DNA from: Candidatus Onthocola stercoravium
GTDB lineage: Bacteria; Bacillota_I; Bacilli_A; RF39; UBA660
Assembly (NCBI GenBank): GCA_018711775.1
Contig: DVHV01000023.1
Coordinates: 1-8,841, forward strand
Length of the DNA stretch: 8,841 nucleotides
Reading direction: 5' to 3'
Shown: one piece after another, positions 5,083-8,841 of the stretch
Layout of the letters: every line of letters begins with the position of its first letter
Numbering within the stretch: position 1 is the stretch's first letter
The notes under the pieces: model-generated
Told to the model about the DNA's origin: nothing
Database searches by the model: none
What the model saw: only the letters and a program-made list of their open reading frames with translations
Position numbers and translations under genes: made by a program

Positions 5083-7950
5083 ATGTATGCACCACTTAAA
5101 GTAACAACAGATTATACATTGCTTAAAAGTTTGATTAAAATTCCTGATTTAATCGGATTTTTAGTGAGCAATAATATTAGTGCTTGTGCTATATGTGATG
5201 AAAATTTATATGGTTCTCTAGATTTTTATGAATCATGTCTTAAGAATAATATAAAACCAATAATTGGTTTAAGTATTATGTTAAATAATCAAGAATTATA
5301 TTTATATGCCTTGAACTATTTGGGATATAAAAATTTACTTAAAATACATACTATCAAAGAAGAAAGAGAAATTGCTATCATTGATTTAGAAAAGTATAAA
5401 AATAATATTTTGGTAATAGTTCCTTATAAAAGTAAAGAGTTATATCGCAATTTAATGTTTTATAAATATGTATATATGGGGTATAGTAATATTCCAGAAA
5501 AAAGCAATGCTAGTATTGTTACTAATAATATAGTTTATGTAAATGATTTAAGATTTTTGAAAGTAGAAGATGTTAAGTATTTAAATTATTTAGATGATTT
5601 AAGAAAAGAGGTAAGAATAGATTATTCTAATAACTATTATCAAACACCAGATTTTATAGATTTATCCAAGATAGAGGAAATTGTTGATTTAGTAGATTTG
5701 AAAATTCCTCATAATGAAAGATATATTCCGGAATATAAACCAAATATTGATGCTTATGCTTTTTTAAAAAGTCTGGCTTTAAAAGGGCTTAATAAAAGAC
5801 TAAATGGACATGTGCCGGAGAGTTATTTAAATAGACTTGATTACGAGCTTAAAGTAATCAATGATATGGGCTTTGTAAATTACTTTTTGATTGTTTATGA
5901 TTATGTTTTGTTTGCCAAGAAAAATGATATATTGGTTGGTCCTGGTAGAGGTTCTGCAGCAGGTTCTTTAGTAAGTTACTCTATTGGCATAACTGATATT
6001 GATCCTTTAAAATATAATTTGTTATTTGAAAGATTTTTAAATCCAGCGCGGGTTACTATGCCTGATATAGATATCGATTTTGATGCTACGAAAAGAGGAT
6101 TGGTAATTGATTATGTCCGGGAAAAATATGGGCATACTAAAGTGGCTTTAGGATTAACTTTTAATACTTTAAAAAGTAAACTAGTAATAAGAGAAGTAGG
6201 AAAGTTATTAAATATCGATAGTAATTTAGTAGATAAATTTGCTCATGTAATCGATGCTTCTAAGTCTTTAAGAGTTAATTTAAATAATGAATATGTTAAA
6301 AAATATTTAAACAGTTATAAAGAATTAAGAAGGGTATATGAAATATCACTTCATCTTGAAGGATTAAAGAAAAATGTTTCTACTCATGCTGCGGGAGTAG
6401 TTATTTCGAGTGTCGATTTAGATGAAGTAATTCCAATACATATCAGTAATGGTGAACTTATTACAGGTGCTTCGATGGAATACTTAGAAAATATTGGCCT
6501 TCTTAAGATGGATTTCTTGGGACTTAAAAATTTATCGGTTATTGCCAGTATTACTAAAATGATTGGTAAAAATGTTTTAAATGGTATCGATTTAAATGAT
6601 GCTAAAGTATATGAACTATTTAAATCTGCTAAGACTGATGGTATATTTCAATTTGAAACTCCAGCGATGAAATCCTTGCTTGTTAAACTGAAACCTAACT
6701 CCTTTAATGATTTAATCGCAGGTGTTGCCTTAGGTAGACCAGGACCTAAAGAACATGCAAATTCTTTTATTAAAAGAAAAAATGGGGAAGAAAAAGTAAC
6801 TTATATTCATCTAGACTTAGAGAGTATATTGTCTGATACTTATGGTATTTTAATTTATCAAGAACAGATTATTGCTATTTTAGTAAAAATCGCCGGTTAT
6901 AGTTTGGGAGAAGCTGATTTAATCAGAAGGGCGGTATCTAAGAAAAAGGAAGATGTCCTTGTTAGTGAAAAAGAAAAGTTTGTAAGTAGGGCAGTAACTA
7001 GAGGATATAATGAAAATATAGCAAGCGAAATATATGATTTGATAGTTAAGTTTGCCAGTTATGGTTTTAATAAATCTCACTCAGTTGCCTATGCATTAAT
7101 TGCTTATCAAATGGCCTATTTAAAAACTTATTATCCAGCCCATTTCTTTACTCAACTTTTAAATGATTCAAGTAGTGATACTAAGAATACCTATTATTTT
7201 GCTTATTTAAAATCTCGAGGAATTAAATTTTTTAAACCAAGTATTAATAATACTAATTTAGACTACTTTATTGATAATAATAAGCTTTTTATGCCTTTAT
7301 GGATTATTAAGAATATAAATATTGACTTAACTAAAAAAATAGTAGAAGCAAGAGGTAATGGTTATACTGATATTTTTGATTTTGCTTATAAAACTAAAGA
7401 ATTTATGACTAAAGGAATAATGGAAAAACTAATTAGGGCTGGAGCCATGGATAATTTTTCATTAAATCATCAAACTTTAATCAATAATATTGATGCGGCC
7501 TTAAATTATGGGGCACTTGCTGATCCTGATGGGTTAATTCAAAAGCCTTTAATCGTCGAATATAATGAATATGAGGCAGATATTTTAAGGCGTGATGAAC
7601 TAGATAGTTATGGCTTTTATATTACAAATCATCCTGCAAGTATTTATTTAGCACCAGAATATATGAAACTTTCTACGATTAAAAATTATGCTTATAAAAA
7701 AGTTAAGTGTGCTGTAATAGTAGGAAAAATAAGTAAAATTAAAACGAAGAATAATGATGATATGGCTTTTTTTACTGGTAGTGATGAAACGGGAATTGCT
7801 GATTTTACGGTTTTTCCAACAAGTTATGATTTGTTTAAAGATGTTCGGACTAATGAATTAATTATTGTTTTTGGGGAAGTGCAAAGAAGGTTTGACAAAT
7901 ATCAAATAATAGTTAATAATATAAAAAGAATGGGTGGGTTAAATGAATGA
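5083..7950 (+). CDS. dnaE: DNA polymerase III alpha subunit, DnaE type, compact form (955 aa)
   Basis: A C-family replicative polymerase. In PolC-containing bacteria DnaE extends primers before hand-off to PolC. Residues 1-~200 are a PHP domain that has lost its metal ligands: the usual H-x-H near the start is replaced (APLKVTTDYTLL), and T/ITDHG reads ICDEN. The polymerase core carries GPGRGSAAG (286-294), the catalytic aspartates D328 and D330 (MPDIDIDF) and D477 (KMDFLGLKNL). It also has DGIFQFE, GRPGP and the SYGFNKSHSVAYA segment. A helix-hairpin-helix region lies at ~757-795 and an OB fold at ~874-953. D328/D330 correspond to D401/D403 of E. coli, so about 70 residues are missing upstream, and the total is well below the ~1115-1160 of B. 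subtilis and E. coli. No clear QxxLF-type clamp-binding motif is visible in the linker around 796-830. ATG-5083 follows GAGGT (5071-5075) by 7 nt. The stop overlaps polC. Confidence 0.95.
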   Translation: MYAPLKVTTDYTLLKSLIKIPDLIGFLVSNNISACAICDENLYGSLDFYESCLKNNIKPIIGLSIMLNNQELYLYALNYLGYKNLLKIHTIKEEREIAIIDLEKYKNNILVIVPYKSKELYRNLMFYKYVYMGYSNIPEKSNASIVTNNIVYVNDLRFLKVEDVKYLNYLDDLRKEVRIDYSNNYYQTPDFIDLSKIEEIVDLVDLKIPHNERYIPEYKPNIDAYAFLKSLALKGLNKRLNGHVPESYLNRLDYELKVINDMGFVNYFLIVYDYVLFAKKNDILVGPGRGSAAGSLVSYSIGITDIDPLKYNLLFERFLNPARVTMPDIDIDFDATKRGLVIDYVREKYGHTKVALGLTFNTLKSKLVIREVGKLLNIDSNLVDKFAHVIDASKSLRVNLNNEYVKKYLNSYKELRRVYEISLHLEGLKKNVSTHAAGVVISSVDLDEVIPIHISNGELITGASMEYLENIGLLKMDFLGLKNLSVIASITKMIGKNVLNGIDLNDAKVYELFKSAKTDGIFQFETPAMKSLLVKLKPNSFNDLIAGVALGRPGPKEHANSFIKRKNGEEKVTYIHLDLESILSDTYGILIYQEQIIAILVKIAGYSLGEADLIRRAVSKKKEDVLVSEKEKFVSRAVTRGYNENIASEIYDLIVKFASYGFNKSHSVAYALIAYQMAYLKTYYPAHFFTQLLNDSSSDTKNTYYFAYLKSRGIKFFKPSINNTNLDYFIDNNKLFMPLWIIKNINIDLTKKIVEARGNGYTDIFDFAYKTKEFMTKGIMEKLIRAGAMDNFSLNHQTLINNIDAALNYGALADPDGLIQKPLIVEYNEYEADILRRDELDSYGFYITNHPASIYLAPEYMKLSTIKNYAYKKVKCAVIVGKISKIKTKNNDDMAFFTGSDETGIADFTVFPTSYDLFKDVRTNELIIVFGEVQRRFDKYQIIVNNIKRMGGLNE

Positions 7951-8841
7951 AGAAGTAAAAAGATTTTTTGATAGTATCGGTTTTTCGGGGGAAGGTTTTG
8001 CAGATGCTACAATCGAAAAAGTAGTATTAAAAAAAGATATTCAAAGTTTTATTGTCTATATAAAAAATAAAGAAGTTATTCCTGTTAGTAATGTTAATCA
8101 ATTATTTTTGTGTGCTAGTAACGGAATAAATGGTACTAAAAAATGTGAAGTAAGACTTTTGTATGATGAAGTTTCTTTTGAAGATATTAAATCTTACTTA
8201 GATTATTTTATTGATGAAGTTATTATCCGTAGGCCTTCATTAATAGGCTTAAAAAAGACTGACATTGATATTGTCGGAGATACTTTATATTTTCATGTTT
8301 TAAATGAATTTGAAAAAAATGATTTGTTATTTGAAAGTAAAGATTTAATTAACCAAATAAAACGGTATGGTTTAGGAGATTTAAAAATAGAAATAACTAT
8401 TTCTGAAGATTTACGTCATCAAGTTCAAGAAGAAATTGAACAAGATAGGGCAAGTACGGTAGTAAAAAAAGAAGAGTCTCCGATTGTTATTGGATCGCAC
8501 AAAGAAGGAAATGTTGTCCAACTTAACAATATTTTGGGAGAAACTCGCAATGTCATCGTCGAAGTTTATATTTTTCAAAAGGAAGTTGTTGAACGTCAAG
8601 GAAAAAAGGGCCCAATATTCATATTAAATATGAAAGTTAGTGATAAAACTGATAGTTACTTGATGAAATTAGTACGTTTCGATGAAGAAGAGTTTGCTGA
8701 GATAAACAAAAAATTGAATGTTGGAGATTGGTATCGTGTTCATGGTAATATTGAAATGGATACTTATCTTAAACAGATGATTTTAAATGCTAAGAATATT
8801 GAAGCTATCCCATCAAAGGACATCAAAGTTAAAGATGAAGC
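7943..8841 (+). CDS. polC: DNA polymerase III PolC, N-terminal part (3' partial)
   Basis: The 299 codons seen correspond to the N-terminal part of the Gram-positive replicative polymerase PolC. Residues 1-~190 (start MNEEVKRFFDSIGFSGEGF) fit the poorly conserved N-terminal domains. Residues ~201-290 form the OB fold that precedes the exonuclease/PHP and polymerase domains: VEVYIFQKEVVERQGKKGP, ILNMKVSDKTDSYLMKLVRF, GDWYRVHGNIEMDTYLKQMI, then NAKNIEAIPS. This order and wording match PolC of Firmicutes. The catalytic domains lie beyond the window edge. ATG-7943 lies inside the end of dnaE (TGA at 7948-7950), an 8-nt overlap. A G-rich stretch tgggtggg (7931-7938) could serve as ribosome binding site, implying coupled translation of the two polymerases. 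No promoter or terminator lies between them. Confidence 0.92.
   Translation, partial: MNEEVKRFFDSIGFSGEGFADATIEKVVLKKDIQSFIVYIKNKEVIPVSNVNQLFLCASNGINGTKKCEVRLLYDEVSFEDIKSYLDYFIDEVIIRRPSLIGLKKTDIDIVGDTLYFHVLNEFEKNDLLFESKDLINQIKRYGLGDLKIEITISEDLRHQVQEEIEQDRASTVVKKEESPIVIGSHKEGNVVQLNNILGETRNVIVEVYIFQKEVVERQGKKGPIFILNMKVSDKTDSYLMKLVRFDEEEFAEINKKLNVGDWYRVHGNIEMDTYLKQMILNAKNIEAIPSKDIKVKDE

Noticed and set aside
1..8841. Mycoplasma-type genetic code (TGA as Trp)
   Set aside because: TGA ends the surface-protein gene, the 240-residue gene and dnaE at sensible places, and Trp positions are TGG.
1..8841. DGR reverse transcriptase, template repeat, CRISPR array, tRNA or rRNA in the window
   Set aside because: No reverse-transcriptase motifs, no second copy of the 1085-1258 cassette, no regularly spaced repeats and no recognisable RNA gene were seen on either strand.

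Overview
The window is AT-rich, mostly around 30% GC by eye, and reads like a chromosomal segment of a low-GC Firmicute or uncultured gut Bacilli/Mollicutes-type bacterium. Three things point there: a PolC-type polymerase next to DnaE, very A/T-biased codon use, and a surface protein in a style common in such genomes. TGA ends three genes (at 1261, 5079 and 7950) and Trp is TGG, so this is the standard bacterial code and not the Mycoplasma/Spiroplasma code. The lineage is an inference.

Layout. (1) 2-1261, plus: C-terminal part of a large fibronectin-III surface or secreted protein. Its last ~58 codons switch abruptly from AT-rich to about 51% GC and look like the variable region of a diversity-generating retroelement (DGR) target. 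No reverse transcriptase or template repeat is in the window. A strong terminator follows at 1304-1350. (2) 1461-2772: a complete 1312-bp insertion sequence with 30-bp perfect terminal inverted repeats, TATA on both sides and an intact ISAzo13-like DDE transposase. Its left end carries a promoter and a hairpin arranged so that only read-through transcripts should mask the ribosome binding site. (3) 2777-3107: debris of an older IS4-like transposase on the minus strand, frameshifted and cut by the younger IS. (4) 3183-3947, plus: a UcpA-type short-chain dehydrogenase with its own promoter and terminators. (5) 4064-4234, minus: rpmB (ribosomal protein L28), a 56-residue gene with a consensus promoter, convergent with ucpA. 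(6) 4357 to the right edge, plus: a probable operon of an unidentified 240-residue membrane protein, a compact dnaE (955 aa) and polC (incomplete at the edge). The genes are 3 nt apart and then overlap by 8 nt.

The right half is core replication and translation functions. The left half is accessory: a diversifying surface protein and layered mobile elements. The main points of interest are the DGR-like cassette, the read-through-protected IS, and the translationally coupled dnaE-polC pair preceded by an unknown membrane protein.
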